Assembly (NCBI RefSeq): GCF_000962805.1
Contig: NZ_JZTW01000009.1
Span: 62,001 to 126,000 of the forward strand
Reading direction: 5' to 3'
Length of the DNA stretch: 64,000 bases
Source of the DNA: Pseudarthrobacter chlorophenolicus
Lineage (GTDB): Bacteria; Actinomycetota; Actinomycetes; Actinomycetales; Micrococcaceae
The stretch's first letter is position 1; each line of letters starts with the position of its first letter. Both the position numbers and the translations under genes were made by a program. Shown here piece after piece: positions 26,392-36,443 of the stretch. The notes under the pieces were generated by a model. It worked only from the letters and a program-made list of their open reading frames with translations, had not been told where the DNA came from and made no database searches.

Positions 26392-27276
26392 ATGCACATT
26401 GGACTGATCGGCCTCGGCAAAATGGGATTCAACATGCGTGAGCGGCTGCGCAATGGAGGCATCGACGTCACGGGTTACGACCGGAACCCCGATGTGACCG
26501 ACGTGGCTACCGTTGACGATCTCCTTGCAGCCGTTCCCGCACCGCGGCTGATTTGGGTGATGGTTCCCGCCGGAGCGGTCACGGATGCTGTCATCACCGA
26601 ACTCTCAGACAAGCTGGACCAGGGCGACCTGGTGATTGACGGTGGAAACTCACGCTTCACTGAGGACCAGAGACACGGTGAACTCCTCGCCGGAAAAGGC
26701 ATCCGGTTCGTGGATTGCGGTGTGTCCGGCGGCGTCTGGGGGCTGCAGAACGGCTATGGCCTGATGGCCGGCGGCGACGCTGCGGATGTGGAACTTGCCC
26801 TGCCCGTCTTCGATGCCTTGCGCCCGGAGGGCGACCGTGCGGACAGCTTCGTCCATGTGGGCGGCGTCGGCGCGGGCCATTACGCCAAGATGGTCCACAA
26901 CGGCATCGAGTATGGCCTGATGCAGGCGTACGCCGAGGGATACCAGCTGCTCGCTTCGAAGGACATCATCAGCGACCTTCCCGGCACTTTCCGCGCCTGG
27001 CAAAAAGGTACGGTGGTCCGGTCGTGGCTGCTCGACCTGCTGGTCAAGGCCCTGAAAGAAGACCCTGGCCTGCAGAACATCGATGACTATGTGGAGGACT
27101 CCGGCGAGGGCCGCTGGACCGTGGAGGAAGCCATCGCCAACGCCATCCCGGCACCCGCGATCACCGCAGCGCTTTTCGCTCGTTTTGAGTCCCGTGAGGA
27201 CAGCTCACCTGCCATGAAGATGGTGTCCGCACTCCGGCACCAGTTTGGCGGGCACGCCACCCGTCCCGCCAAGTAG
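26392..27276 (+). CDS. gnd: 6-phosphogluconate dehydrogenase, decarboxylating (short form)
   Basis: A 294-residue enzyme converting 6-phosphogluconate to ribulose 5-phosphate and CO2. The dinucleotide motif is GLIGLGKMGFNM (residues 4-15), the substrate loop DGGNSRF, the conserved CGVSGGVWGLQNGYGLMAGG, and the catalytic Lys region HYAKMVHNGIEYGLMQAYAEG. The ~300-aa length marks the short bacterial class (GndA/YqeC type) rather than the 470-aa form; NAD or NADP preference is not readable. Its position between dnaN and recF is typical of Arthrobacter and several other actinobacteria. SD AAAAGAG precedes ATG. Confidence 0.95.
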   Translation: MHIGLIGLGKMGFNMRERLRNGGIDVTGYDRNPDVTDVATVDDLLAAVPAPRLIWVMVPAGAVTDAVITELSDKLDQGDLVIDGGNSRFTEDQRHGELLAGKGIRFVDCGVSGGVWGLQNGYGLMAGGDAADVELALPVFDALRPEGDRADSFVHVGGVGAGHYAKMVHNGIEYGLMQAYAEGYQLLASKDIISDLPGTFRAWQKGTVVRSWLLDLLVKALKEDPGLQNIDDYVEDSGEGRWTVEEAIANAIPAPAITAALFARFESREDSSPAMKMVSALRHQFGGHATRPAK

Positions 27277-27321
27277 CACCCACCGGGGACCGCCGATGTC
27301 CCCAGAATTGTCGAAGCCCGC

Positions 27322-28530
27322 GTGTATCTGGAACACCTCTCCCTGACCGATTTCCGCAGCTACGCCCAGGTGGACCTTGCCCTCAGCCCCGGCGTCACCG
27401 TATTGGTGGGCTACAACGGCATCGGCAAAACCAACCTGATGGAGGCCATCGGGTACCTGGCCACGCTCAGCTCCCACCGGGTCAGTTCGGACGGCCCCCT
27501 CCTGCGTTTTGGCACCGAACGCGCACTGGTGCGGGCGAGGCTGGTGCGCAATGGCCAGACCACCGTGCTGGAACTGGAAATCAATGCCGGCAGGGCCAAC
27601 CGCGGCCGCATCAACCGCAGCAACCCGGTCCGGGCGCGGGACCTGCTGGGCATCTGCCAGACGGTGCTCTTTGCACCCGAAGACCTTGCCTTGGTCAAGG
27701 GGGATCCATCCAACCGCCGCAGGTTCCTTGACGAGCTGCTTGCCAGCCTGGTCCCACACCACGCCGCAACCCGCAGCGATTACGACCGCGTGCTGAAACA
27801 GCGCAACGCACTGCTGAAATCGGCCCGCGCCGGGAGGGTGACCGCCGCCCACGAAGCCACCCTCGATGTGTGGGACCAGCACATGGCGAAGGCCGGTGCG
27901 GAGCTCCTCCACGCACGGCTCGAACTGGTGGAACTTCTCCGGCCCCACCTTGCCCGCGCCTATGCGGAGCTCACCGACGCGTCCAAGCCGGCTGACGCGA
28001 CCTACCGCTCCACCCTGCAGAACCAGATGGACGACGACGGCGCATCGTTGGGTGCCACGGGCCGGCCGGCGCCGGGGGACACTGCCGCTGCCGAAGACCT
28101 CCGCGGCCTCAGCATTGAGGAGCTGACCCAAAGGTATATCCGCGCGTTCGGCGAATCACGGAAAAAGGAGCTTGAGCGAGGCATCTCCCTGGTGGGCCCG
28201 CACCGCGACGATCTTGAACTGGTGCTTGGACAGGCACCAGCCAAGGGTTATGCATCCCATGGCGAAACCTGGTCCATGTGCCTTTCCCTAAGGCTGGCGT
28301 CCTATTACGTCATGCTCGACGATGCCCGCACCGGCGGCTCCGCTCCCATCCTGATCCTTGACGATGTTTTTGCCGAGCTGGACGTCCAGCGGCGGCGTAA
28401 ACTGGCCGCTATAGTTTCCGGCGCGGAACAGGTCCTGGTGACCGCCGCCGTCGACGCCGATATCCCGGAGGAACTGTCCGGACGGCGGGTGAAAGTGGTC
28501 CCGGGAGGCATTGATGAGCAGGGAGAGTGA
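27322..28530 (+). CDS. recF: DNA replication and repair protein RecF
   Basis: A 402-residue SMC/ABC-type ATPase that helps load RecA at gaps. Walker A is GYNGIGKTNL (about 30-39), the ABC-signature region SHGETWSM, and Walker B with D-loop PILILDDVFAELD. The N-terminal MYLEHLSLTDFRSY is the normal RecF opening. An insert of about 20 residues rich in Gly/Ala/Asp (around 235-255) is not conserved. The 3' end overlaps the start of dciA by 17 nt. Confidence 0.96.
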   Translation: MYLEHLSLTDFRSYAQVDLALSPGVTVLVGYNGIGKTNLMEAIGYLATLSSHRVSSDGPLLRFGTERALVRARLVRNGQTTVLELEINAGRANRGRINRSNPVRARDLLGICQTVLFAPEDLALVKGDPSNRRRFLDELLASLVPHHAATRSDYDRVLKQRNALLKSARAGRVTAAHEATLDVWDQHMAKAGAELLHARLELVELLRPHLARAYAELTDASKPADATYRSTLQNQMDDDGASLGATGRPAPGDTAAAEDLRGLSIEELTQRYIRAFGESRKKELERGISLVGPHRDDLELVLGQAPAKGYASHGETWSMCLSLRLASYYVMLDDARTGGSAPILILDDVFAELDVQRRRKLAAIVSGAEQVLVTAAVDADIPEELSGRRVKVVPGGIDEQGE

Positions 28531-29071
28531 TGCCGGCGGGCTGCAGCCCGGACGGGATCCCGACCAGATCGATGCTCCGCAGGCCGCGCTCAACCGGATG
28601 CGCGAAGCCGCGGCCGCCCGCGGAGAAATCCGCCGTAAGGCACAGCGGCCCGGACAACAAAAGACCCGGGGCAGCATCCGGGACACCCGCGGCTTCAGCC
28701 AGTTCCATGCCACAGGCCGCGATCCATTGGGGCTCGGCAAGGTGGTGGGGCGGCTGGTGGCCGAGCGGGGCTGGACATCGCCCGTGGCTGTTGGTTCCGT
28801 CATGGCCGAATGGGCCACCCTCGTGGGTCCGGAAATCTCGGCACATTGCACTCCGGAAAGCTTTACCGACACCACCCTGCACGTGAGGTGCGATTCGACC
28901 GCCTGGGCAACCCAGCTGCGGCTTCTCAGTGCCAGCCTGCTGGAGAAATTCAGGGTCGAACTGGGCGAGGGCGTGGTTACCAGCATCCAGGTTCTGGGTC
29001 CTTCGGCGCCCAGCTGGCGCAAGGGCGGAAGAAGTGTCAGTGGCCGCGGACCGAGGGATACCTACGGATAG
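28514..29071 (+). CDS. dciA: DciA-like protein (DUF721)
   Basis: A 185-residue protein: about 70 basic, low-complexity residues, then the DUF721/DciA domain (LGKVVGRLVAERGWTSPVAVGSVMAEWATLVGPEISAHCTPESF ... LHVRCDSTAWATQLRLL). The family contains the ancestral replicative-helicase operator that loads or regulates DnaB in bacteria lacking DnaC. Its place between recF and gyrB is conserved in actinobacteria. ATG 28514 overlaps recF by 17 nt and has GGGAGG just upstream. Confidence 0.88.
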   Translation: MSRESDAGGLQPGRDPDQIDAPQAALNRMREAAAARGEIRRKAQRPGQQKTRGSIRDTRGFSQFHATGRDPLGLGKVVGRLVAERGWTSPVAVGSVMAEWATLVGPEISAHCTPESFTDTTLHVRCDSTAWATQLRLLSASLLEKFRVELGEGVVTSIQVLGPSAPSWRKGGRSVSGRGPRDTYG

Positions 29072-29453
29072 CCCGGCGGCAATCCCTTGATAATCGGCCT
29101 GCGGCCGTGTAGGCGCCTGCAAGGGCTGGAGCCTGTATAGGCACCAAGAGGCAGTTCCATTAGGGCGCCCTAGGCGGGGCCAGCGGCCTGCCATGGCCAC
29201 ACGGCACCGCGTCCACGCCCCTGGAATGCGGGGATATGCGGCGCTTCGCGGTAGAATTGTTGCAGATAACTGGGCGCGGGTGAGACGTTGACTGAGTCCG
29301 TTTTCCGCGCACTCCGGTCCGCGGTCTGCGGTTCCCCACAACGTCAACAAGTCACCGGCGCCATAAGTTTGTGCCTGTTGGCAGGTGACTTCCTGTATTT
29401 ACCCAGGGAGGAACCGGCCGGCCATCATCGAGAACGAGGAGTCGACAGCGCCT
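29072..29453. other. gyrB leader region
   Basis: No gene is seen. The region carries a TAGAAT -10-like hexamer (29252-29257) without a clear -35, and an 8-bp inverted repeat AAGTCACC (29349-29356) / GGTGACTT (29384-29391) upstream of gyrB. Gyrase promoters are often supercoiling-sensitive; nothing in the sequence proves that here. Confidence 0.4.
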
Positions 29454-31541
29454 GTGGCTAACGACAATACAGATATTCTGGCAGTTGACCCCGCAGCCGG
29501 TGATGCCGGCGGTCCTGACGCACCAGCGGAAGCGGCCACCCCACGGGAGTACGGCGCCAGCGACATTACTGTCCTCGAAGGCCTGGAAGCGGTGCGCAAA
29601 CGCCCCGGTATGTATATCGGTTCCACCGGTCCCCGCGGCCTGCACCACCTGGTGTACGAAGTGGTGGACAACTCGGTCGATGAGGCACTGGCCGGCTACT
29701 GCACCCACATCGAGGTAGTCCTGCAGGCCGACGGGGGCGTCAAGGTGGTCGATGACGGCCGCGGTATTCCTGTGGACATGCACCCCACCGAGCACAAGCC
29801 AACGGTTGAAGTGGTCATGACTATCCTGCACGCCGGCGGTAAGTTCGGTGGCGGCGGTTATGCAGTGTCCGGCGGCCTCCACGGTGTTGGCATCTCCGTG
29901 GTGAACGCCCTGTCCAGCCGGGTGGATACAGAGGTCCGCCGTCAGGGGCATGTTTGGCGGATGTCCTTTGCCAACGGTGGCAAGCCCCAGGGCAGCCTGG
30001 TCCAGGGTGAGGAAACGGAACGCACCGGCACCACACAGACCTTCTACCCCGATGCAGAGATCTTCGAAACCACCGAGTTCGATTTCGAAACCCTCCGCGC
30101 ACGCTTCCAGCAGATGGCCTTCCTCAATAAGGGCCTGCGCATCACCCTCACCGATGAGCGCGTGGCTACCCAGGACGAGTCCGACGCCGATCCGGACCTG
30201 GACGGCATGGTCACCGAAGGCGAGATCAGCGCCGAGCACCGCACCGTGGTGTACCAGTACGACGAAGGCCTGCTGGACTACGTCAAGCACCTGAACTCCG
30301 GCAAGAAGGTCGATGTGGTCCACGAGGACGTCATCGCCTTCGAAACGGAGGACAAGGACCGCAAGATCGCCCTGGAAATGGCGATGCAGTGGACGAACGC
30401 CTACTCCGAGAGCGTCCACACCTACGCGAATACCATCAACACCCACGAAGGCGGCACCCACGAAGAGGGTTTCCGCGCGGCCATGACGTCCCTGGTCAAC
30501 CGATACGCCCGGGAAAAGGGCATCATCAAGGAAAAGGACGACAACCTCACCGGCGACGACATCCGTGAGGGTCTGACCGCCGTTATTTCGGTGAAGCTCT
30601 CCGAACCGCAGTTCGAAGGCCAGACCAAGACGAAGCTTGGCAACTCCGAGGTCAAGGGCTTCGTCCAGCGAGTAGTGACGGACGGCCTGGGCGACTGGCT
30701 GGAACGCAACCCCGGCCCCGCCCGCGATGTCATCCGGAAGGCCATTTCAGCCGCCCAGGCACGCATGGCAGCACGAAAGGCCCGCGACAACGCACGCCGG
30801 AAGAGTCCGTTGGAATCCTTCGGCATGCCCGGAAAGCTCTCCGATTGCTCGTCCAAGGATCCGGAAAAGTGCGAGGTCTACATTGTGGAGGGTGACTCTG
30901 CAGGCGGTTCCGCCAAGCGCGGCCGGAACCCCGAGACGCAGGCAATCCTTCCGTTGCGCGGAAAGATCCTCAACGTTGAACGCGCGCGCCTGGATAAAGC
31001 CCTTGGCAACGCCGAAGTGCAGTCCATGATCACTGCCTTCGGCACGGGCATTGGCGAGGACTTCGACCTCGCCAAGCTGCGGTACCACAAGATCGTGCTG
31101 ATGGCCGATGCCGACGTTGACGGCCAGCACATCACCACACTGCTGATGACGCTGCTGTTTCGCTACATGCGGCCCCTGATCGAAAACGGCTACGTCTACC
31201 TTGCCCAGCCCCCGCTGTACCGCATCAAGTGGTCCAACGCCCCGCACGACTACGTCTACAGCGACCGCGAACGCGACGCCAAACTGGTCTCCGGCCAGGC
31301 AGCAGGCCGCCGCATCCCCAAAGACAACGGCATCCAGCGCTACAAGGGCCTCGGTGAAATGGACTACACGGAACTGTGGGACACCACCATGGACCCGGAC
31401 AACCGGACCCTGCTCCAGGTCACCATGGACGACGCCCTCGCCGCCGACCAGATCTTCTCGGTCCTGATGGGCGAAGACGTGGAGTCACGGCGCAACTTCA
31501 TCCAGCAGAACGCCAAGGACGTCAGGTTCCTCGATATCTAG
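29454..31541 (+). CDS. gyrB: DNA gyrase subunit B
   Basis: A 695-residue ATPase subunit. The GHKL ATP site is visible ([37 protein letters not shown]), and the TOPRIM domain has [23 protein letters not shown] and [12 protein letters not shown] GyrB-specific C-terminal tail ends [17 protein letters not shown] 29454 (MANDNTDIL) is preferred as start because this N-terminus is normal for the genus, although the GAGGAG upstream is about 12 nt away. GTG 29385 would add 23 residues and lies inside the leader stem. gyrA follows 53 bp later. Confidence 0.96.
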   Translation: MANDNTDILAVDPAAGDAGGPDAPAEAATPREYGASDITVLEGLEAVRKRPGMYIGSTGPRGLHHLVYEVVDNSVDEALAGYCTHIEVVLQADGGVKVVDDGRGIPVDMHPTEHKPTVEVVMTILHAGGKFGGGGYAVSGGLHGVGISVVNALSSRVDTEVRRQGHVWRMSFANGGKPQGSLVQGEETERTGTTQTFYPDAEIFETTEFDFETLRARFQQMAFLNKGLRITLTDERVATQDESDADPDLDGMVTEGEISAEHRTVVYQYDEGLLDYVKHLNSGKKVDVVHEDVIAFETEDKDRKIALEMAMQWTNAYSESVHTYANTINTHEGGTHEEGFRAAMTSLVNRYAREKGIIKEKDDNLTGDDIREGLTAVISVKLSEPQFEGQTKTKLGNSEVKGFVQRVVTDGLGDWLERNPGPARDVIRKAISAAQARMAARKARDNARRKSPLESFGMPGKLSDCSSKDPEKCEVYIVEGDSAGGSAKRGRNPETQAILPLRGKILNVERARLDKALGNAEVQSMITAFGTGIGEDFDLAKLRYHKIVLMADADVDGQHITTLLMTLLFRYMRPLIENGYVYLAQPPLYRIKWSNAPHDYVYSDRERDAKLVSGQAAGRRIPKDNGIQRYKGLGEMDYTELWDTTMDPDNRTLLQVTMDDALAADQIFSVLMGEDVESRRNFIQQNAKDVRFLDI

Positions 31542-31594
31542 GACATAGCTCCTATATTCGATAACCGACATATACCTGAAACGGAAAAAACAAA

Positions 31595-34225
31595 ATGAGC
31601 GACGAAACACCCGAGAACCCGGCCCCCGAGGCCGGGAATCCGGAGACCGTTCTTGAAGGCGATGTGCTGATCGACCGCGTGGAGCAGGTGGATCTGCAGA
31701 CGGAAATGCAGCGGTCCTACCTGGACTACGCCATGGCCGTCATCGTGGGACGAGCCCTCCCGGACGTCCGGGACGGACTCAAGCCCGTGCACCGCCGCGT
31801 TCTCTACGCGATGTTCGACGGCGGCTACCGGCCCGACCGTTCGTTCAACAAGTGTGCCCGCGTGGTGGGCGAGGTCATGGGCCAGTACCACCCGCACGGT
31901 GACACTGCGATCTACGACGCCCTGGTACGCCTCATCCAGGACTGGACCATGCGGTACCCGCTGGCCCTCGGCCAGGGCAACTTCGGCTCGCCGGGCAACG
32001 ATGGCGCAGCCGCCCCCCGTTACACCGAAACCAAGATGGCCCCCCTGGCCATGGAAATGGTGCGGGACATCGACGAGGAGACCGTCGACTTCCAGGACAA
32101 CTACGACGGCAAGAACCAGGAACCCACCATCTTGCCGGCCCGTTTCCCCAACCTGCTGGTCAACGGGTCCTCGGGCATCGCCGTCGGTATGGCCACCAAC
32201 ATTCCACCGCACAACCTGCGCGAAGTGGCGGACGGCGTGCAGTGGTACCTTGCCAATCCGGCGGCAACCCGCGAGGAACTGCTGGAGGAACTCCTCCGCC
32301 GCGTAAAGGGACCCGATTTCCCCACCGGTGCCACCATCCTGGGCCACAAGGGCATCGAGGATGCGTACCGTACCGGCCGTGGCTCGGTCACCATGCGTGC
32401 CGTGGTCAACGTCGAAGAGCTGCAGAACCGCACCTGCCTGGTGGTCACCGAACTGCCATACCAGGCAAACCCGGACAACCTGGCCATCAAGATTGCCGAA
32501 CTGGTCAAGGACGGCAAGATCCAAGGCATTGCCGACCTCCGCGATGAGACGTCGGGACGTACCGGCCAGCGCCTGGTCATCGTCCTCAAGCGCGATGCCG
32601 TGGCCAAGGTTGTGCTGAACAACCTTTACAAGCACACGGAACTGCAGAGCAACTTCTCGGCCAACATGCTGGCCATTGTGGACGGTGTTCCGCGCACCCT
32701 GAGCCTGGATGCCTTCATCCGGCACTGGGTCACCCACCAGATGGACGTCATTGCACGCCGGACCCGCTACCGCCTGCGCAAGGCGGAAGAAGAAGCGCAC
32801 ATCCTGCGGGCGCTGCTGAAGGCATTGGACATGTTGGATGAGGTCATCGCCCTGATCCGCGCATCCAACACCACCGAAGCAGCCCGCGACGGCCTGATGG
32901 AGCTGCTCGACATTGACGAACTGCAGGCCCGGGCCATCCTGGACATGCAGCTGCGCCGCCTTGCAGCCCTGGAACGCCAGAAGATCCAGGACAGGCACGC
33001 CGAACTTGAGGCCCTGATCGCCGAATACAACGCGATCCTCGCTTCTGAAGAGCGCCAGCGCGGGATCATCAGCACCGAGCTGGGCGAAATCGTGGACAAG
33101 CACGGCGATGACCGCCGCACCAAGATCCTGATGGGCTTTGACGGTGACATGTCCATGGAGGACCTCATCCCCGAAGAGGAGATGGTGGTCACCATCACCC
33201 GCGGCGGCTACGTCAAGCGGACGCGGAGCGACAACTACCGGTCCCAGCAGCGCGGCGGCAAGGGCATCAAGGGTGCCCAGCTGCGCGGCGACGACGTGGT
33301 GGAACACTTCTTCGTCACCACCACTCACCACTGGCTCCTGTTCTTCACCAACCTGGGCCGCGTTTACCGCGCCAAGGCTTATGAGCTGATGGAAGCCGGC
33401 CGTGATGCCAAGGGCCAGCACGTGGCCAACCTGCTGGCTTTCCAGCCCGACGAACACATCGCCCAGGTGCTGGACCTGAAGGACTACCAGCAGTCGCCTT
33501 ACCTGGTGCTCGCCACCAAGCGCGGGCTGGTCAAGAAGACCAGGTTGGAGGACTACGACACCAACCGTTCCGCCGGTGTCATCGCCATCAACCTGCGGGA
33601 CGAAGACGAACTGGTCTCCGCCCAGCTGGTCTCGGAAACCGACGACCTGTTCCTGGTATCCCGCATGGGCCAGTCCATCCGCTTCACCGCCACCGACGAC
33701 GCCCTGCGTCCCATGGGGCGTGCCACTTCCGGCGTTACCGGCATGAAGTTCCGTGAGGATGATGAGCTGCTGGCCGCCGATGTGGTCACCGACGGGTCCT
33801 TCGTGTTCATCGTGACCGAAGGCGGCTACGCCAAGCGCACTGCCGTGGAGGAATACCGCCTCCAGGGCCGCGGCGGCCTGGGTATCAAAGTGGGCAAGTA
33901 CCAGGAAGAACGCGGCCACCTCGTGGGCGCCCTGATTGTCCAGGAAGAGGACGAAGTCCTGGTGGTCATGGAGGGCGGCAAGGTTGTCCGTTCCTCCGTC
34001 GCCGGAGTCCCTGCAAAGGGACGCGACACCATGGGCGTCATCTTTGCCAAGCCGGATAAGAACGACCGCATCATCGAGGTTGCCCGCAACAGCGAACGTG
34101 GTCTCGAGGACGAAGAATCAGCGGAGGATGACGTAACGTTGGCTGAAGAATCACCGGCCTTTGAGTCAGAGGACGCCTCGGGCGACGCTGAGCCGAACGA
34201 CGACAACACGGAGGTAACCGAGTGA
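31595..34225 (+). CDS. gyrA: DNA gyrase subunit A
   Basis: An 876-residue topoisomerase subunit. The breakage-reunion domain has the catalytic Tyr in AAAPRYTE and the quinolone-resistance region [15 protein letters not shown]. The C-terminal beta-pinwheel contains the GyrA box ([11 protein letters not shown]). The last ~40 residues are acidic, as in other actinobacterial GyrA. In the quinolone region the residues after HPHGD are T-A-I-Y-D, without obvious resistance changes. The stop overlaps the DUF3566 start by 4 nt. Confidence 0.98.
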   Translation: MSDETPENPAPEAGNPETVLEGDVLIDRVEQVDLQTEMQRSYLDYAMAVIVGRALPDVRDGLKPVHRRVLYAMFDGGYRPDRSFNKCARVVGEVMGQYHPHGDTAIYDALVRLIQDWTMRYPLALGQGNFGSPGNDGAAAPRYTETKMAPLAMEMVRDIDEETVDFQDNYDGKNQEPTILPARFPNLLVNGSSGIAVGMATNIPPHNLREVADGVQWYLANPAATREELLEELLRRVKGPDFPTGATILGHKGIEDAYRTGRGSVTMRAVVNVEELQNRTCLVVTELPYQANPDNLAIKIAELVKDGKIQGIADLRDETSGRTGQRLVIVLKRDAVAKVVLNNLYKHTELQSNFSANMLAIVDGVPRTLSLDAFIRHWVTHQMDVIARRTRYRLRKAEEEAHILRALLKALDMLDEVIALIRASNTTEAARDGLMELLDIDELQARAILDMQLRRLAALERQKIQDRHAELEALIAEYNAILASEERQRGIISTELGEIVDKHGDDRRTKILMGFDGDMSMEDLIPEEEMVVTITRGGYVKRTRSDNYRSQQRGGKGIKGAQLRGDDVVEHFFVTTTHHWLLFFTNLGRVYRAKAYELMEAGRDAKGQHVANLLAFQPDEHIAQVLDLKDYQQSPYLVLATKRGLVKKTRLEDYDTNRSAGVIAINLRDEDELVSAQLVSETDDLFLVSRMGQSIRFTATDDALRPMGRATSGVTGMKFREDDELLAADVVTDGSFVFIVTEGGYAKRTAVEEYRLQGRGGLGIKVGKYQEERGHLVGALIVQEEDEVLVVMEGGKVVRSSVAGVPAKGRDTMGVIFAKPDKNDRIIEVARNSERGLEDEESAEDDVTLAEESPAFESEDASGDAEPNDDNTEVTE

Positions 34226-34890
34226 GTAATTCCGACTCATTTCCCAAGCCGAACAGCACCGTTCCCGATGGCAACCGGCCCTCGGCGGCACCCCGGGTGA
34301 ATGCCCCTGTCCGTCCGCAGCAGCGGCCTTCCGCGCCCGCGGGTGCTCCGGGCCAGCGTCCTTCGGTTCCCGGCCAGCGTCCGTCCCAGCCCGGCCAGGG
34401 AAGCCAGCAGGGCCAGCCCGGCCAGCGTCCGGCCCAGGGACAACGCCCCGCCTCTGCCGGACCGCGCCCGCAGGGTGCCCCGGGCCAGGGCGGTCCGGGG
34501 CTCGTGAAGCCGGCGCCGAAGGCCAAGGCACGCCGTGCCCGCCTGCTCATCAGTAAGGTAGACCCTTGGTCCGTCCTGAAGATGGCGTTCCTGTTGTCTG
34601 TAGCCCTGGGAATCGTCACGGTCGTGGCAGCCATCGTGCTGTGGACCGTCCTGGATCTCACGGGCATCTTCGACCAGGTGGACAGCCTGCTCGGCACGCT
34701 GGCAGGTTCCGAGGGCGGCGGCTTCGAACTGAAGAAGGTGGCCTCACTGGGCCAGGTAGCCTCCTTCGCCACGATCATCGCCGTGGTGAACGTGGTCCTG
34801 CTGACCGCGTTGTCCATGCTCTCGGCTGTCCTCTACAACATCTCTGCCACCCTGGTGGGCGGCATCGGCGTGACCCTCACCGACGATTAG
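34222..34890 (+). CDS. DUF3566 transmembrane protein
   Basis: A 222-residue membrane protein coupled to gyrA by a GTGA overlap. The N-terminal ~95 residues are Pro/Gln/Gly-rich with repeated PGQRPS-like units. The C-terminal DUF3566 domain holds two membrane helices ([24 protein letters not shown] and [25 protein letters not shown]) around a loop ([13 protein letters not shown]). It is conserved next to gyrA in actinobacteria. The function is unknown; association with the division or elongation machinery is a guess from its conservation. Confidence 0.88.
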   Translation: MSNSDSFPKPNSTVPDGNRPSAAPRVNAPVRPQQRPSAPAGAPGQRPSVPGQRPSQPGQGSQQGQPGQRPAQGQRPASAGPRPQGAPGQGGPGLVKPAPKAKARRARLLISKVDPWSVLKMAFLLSVALGIVTVVAAIVLWTVLDLTGIFDQVDSLLGTLAGSEGGGFELKKVASLGQVASFATIIAVVNVVLLTALSMLSAVLYNISATLVGGIGVTLTDD

Positions 34891-34897
34891 GACACCG

Positions 34898-34925
34898 CTT
34901 CCACCGGCCCCGGAGCCGGTGGAAG
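34898..34925 (+). terminator. Hairpin after the gyrB-gyrA-DUF3566 genes
   Basis: CTTCCACCGGC (34898-34908) and GCCGGTGGAAG (34915-34925) form a perfect 11-bp stem with a 6-nt loop. There is no T tract. Confidence 0.65.
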
Positions 34926-34933
34926 AGCCCGAT

Positions 34934-34963
34934 TTGAGATCGGGCCGGGATGTGCTGTAAAGT
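34934..34963 (+). promoter_or_regulatory. Promoter of tRNA-Ile
   Basis: TTGAGA (34934-34939) and TAAAGT (34958-34963) are separated by 18 nt, ending 25 nt before the tRNA. Confidence 0.6.
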
Positions 34964-34988
34964 CATGTCTCGGCCCGATGAGGCATCG

Positions 34989-35062
34989 GGGCGTATAGCT
35001 CAGGCGGTTAGAGCGCTTCGCTGATAACGAAGAGGTCCCAGGTTCAAGTCCTGGTACGCCCA
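34989..35062 (+). tRNA. tRNA-Ile (GAT)
   Basis: A 74-nt cloverleaf: acceptor GGGCGTA/TACGCCC, anticodon arm CTTCG-CTGATAA-CGAAG (anticodon GAT), T arm CCAGG-TTCAAGT-CCTGG, discriminator A. CCA is not encoded. Confidence 0.97.
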
Positions 35063-35130
35063 CGGAACCTGTGCAGGTTCAAGTTGAGGTTTGTTTGCGG
35101 AACACTGCAGCAGGCCGGAACGGGGAGCAT

Positions 35131-35247
35131 GTGAAGAAGTTGCTTGTACTGGCAGCGGCGATCGCAGGCGTCCTGCTCTACCGGAAAGCACAGGAATCCG
35201 AAGCCCGGAAAGATGTCTGGAGCAAGTCCACCGACACGGTGAACTAG
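35131..35247 (+). CDS. DLW-39 family small protein
   Basis: A 38-residue protein from GTG 35131 (SD GGGGAG). It opens with a hydrophobic segment (MKKLLVLAAAIAGVLLYRK), then a short charged tail QESEARKDVWSKSTDTVN. This matches the actinobacterial DLW-39 family, found beside the tRNA-Ile/tRNA-Ala pair after gyrA; the signature reads DVW here instead of DLW. It is probably a single-pass membrane microprotein of unknown function. Confidence 0.82.
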   Translation: MKKLLVLAAAIAGVLLYRKAQESEARKDVWSKSTDTVN

Positions 35248-35272
35248 GCCGGACACCCGGTCCGGGAGCTGG

Positions 35273-35301
35273 TCAAAGGCTCCGCGGTTCTAGGGTATGA
35301 T
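35273..35301 (+). promoter_or_regulatory. Promoter of tRNA-Ala
   Basis: TCAAAG (35273-35278) and TATGAT (35296-35301) with a 17-nt spacer, 18 nt before the tRNA. Confidence 0.6.
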
Positions 35302-35319
35302 TGACGGGTTGCTTCTTAT

Positions 35320-35395
35320 GGGGGCATGGCGCAATTGGTAGCGCACCTGCTTTGCAAGCAGGGGGTTCGGGGTTCGAGTCCCCGTGCCTCCACCA
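35320..35395 (+). tRNA. tRNA-Ala (TGC)
   Basis: Acceptor GGGGGCA/TGCCTCC (one G-U pair), anticodon arm CCTGC-TTTGCAA-GCAGG (anticodon TGC), T arm CGGGG-TTCGAGT-CCCCG, discriminator A. CCA is encoded at 35393-35395, unlike in the other two tRNAs here. Confidence 0.97.
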
Positions 35396-35401
35396 TAAGA
35401 A

Positions 35402-35437
35402 AGTCCCGGTCCGCGGAAATGCGGACCGGGACTTTTG
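35402..35437 (+). terminator. Terminator after tRNA-Ala
   Basis: AGTCCCGGTCCGC and GCGGACCGGGACT form a perfect 13-bp stem with a 6-nt loop, followed by TTTGCTTTG. Confidence 0.93.
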
Positions 35438-35487
35438 CTTTGTCAGCCTTATTTCCGGTGATGGCCATAGCGTGAGGGGGTAGTGCG

Positions 35488-36426
35488 GTGACCCTGTTCA
35501 TTGCAGCCATGGGTGTCCTGGGCGTTGCATCGTCCGGGCCGCTGATCGCAGCCACCCTTGGGGCCACCAGCGTCAGTGCCCTGGCCATTGCCTTCTGGCG
35601 CAACGCCATCGCAGCGGTGGTGATGGCAGGTCCCACCCTGGTCCGAGAGCCGCGCAGGTTCGGCAGCATCACCGGACGCGAGTTCCGCTGGTCCCTTCTT
35701 GCCGCCGTCGCCCTCGCCCTGCACTTCGCCTGCTTCATCACGTCCCTCCAGCTCACGTCCGTGGCCGCCGCTACGGCGCTCGTTTGCCTGCAGTCGGCCT
35801 GGATTGCCATTTTCCAGCTGCTGCGCGGCACCCGGCACCGCTGGCAGGTGCTTGCAGGGCTGGGGATCGCTTTCGGCGGGGTCGTCGCCATCACAGGATT
35901 CGACATGGGATCGTCGCCTGAGGCGCTGCTGGGTGACATGCTGGCGCTGGCCGGCGGAGCCTTGGCGGGGCTGTACACACTAGCGGGCGGCAAGGCCCGG
36001 CAAAGCATGACCACCGGCACCTACACGGCGCTCTGCTACGGCATGTGTGCTGCCCTGGTGGCGGTGCTCGCCCTGGCCACCGGGCAGCCGCTCGCCGGGT
36101 TCGACGCCGGAGGCTGGCTGGGGATCCTCGCCATCACGGTGTGCGCCCAACTGGTGGGGCATACCGCCTTCAACCACCTCCTGGCGACCATGAGCCCGCT
36201 GCTGGTCTCCATGATCATCCTCCTGGAGATTCCCGGTGCAGCCCTCCTGGCCTCTGTGTTCCTTGGTGAGACCCTGCCGGCGGGGACTTACGCCGGGCTG
36301 GGCCTGATCATGGTGGGGCTCGCCGTCGTGGTGGCCGGGCAAAGGTCCGGAAGGGCACGGCTCCGGAGCAAGGCACCCGGCGACGAGCCGGCGTCGGACC
36401 GGATCGCGGAGCTCGGTACGGACTAG
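35488..36426 (+). CDS. DMT-superfamily (EamA) transporter
   Basis: A 312-residue protein with ten hydrophobic segments in two five-helix halves (first half LFIAAMGVLGVASSG..., second half GALAGLYTLAGGKARQS...), the EamA duplication typical of drug/metabolite transporters. A short polar C-terminal tail follows. The substrate is unknown; exporters of this family handle amino acids, nucleosides or small metabolites. GTG 35488 follows GAGGGGG. The gene is convergent with the GT2 gene, with only 17 bp between stops. Confidence 0.87.
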   Translation: MTLFIAAMGVLGVASSGPLIAATLGATSVSALAIAFWRNAIAAVVMAGPTLVREPRRFGSITGREFRWSLLAAVALALHFACFITSLQLTSVAAATALVCLQSAWIAIFQLLRGTRHRWQVLAGLGIAFGGVVAITGFDMGSSPEALLGDMLALAGGALAGLYTLAGGKARQSMTTGTYTALCYGMCAALVAVLALATGQPLAGFDAGGWLGILAITVCAQLVGHTAFNHLLATMSPLLVSMIILLEIPGAALLASVFLGETLPAGTYAGLGLIMVGLAVVVAGQRSGRARLRSKAPGDEPASDRIAELGTD

Positions 36427-36443
36427 GGGCCTGCGAAGGCAGG

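Noticed and set aside
31538..33919. 793-codon frame antisense to gyrA
   Set aside because: A typical high-GC shadow of gyrA: rich in His/Val/Gly/Gln with no domain.
34989..35395. Part of an rRNA operon because tRNA-Ile and tRNA-Ala are adjacent
   Set aside because: No 16S or 23S sequence flanks them; gyrA/DUF3566 and a transporter gene do.
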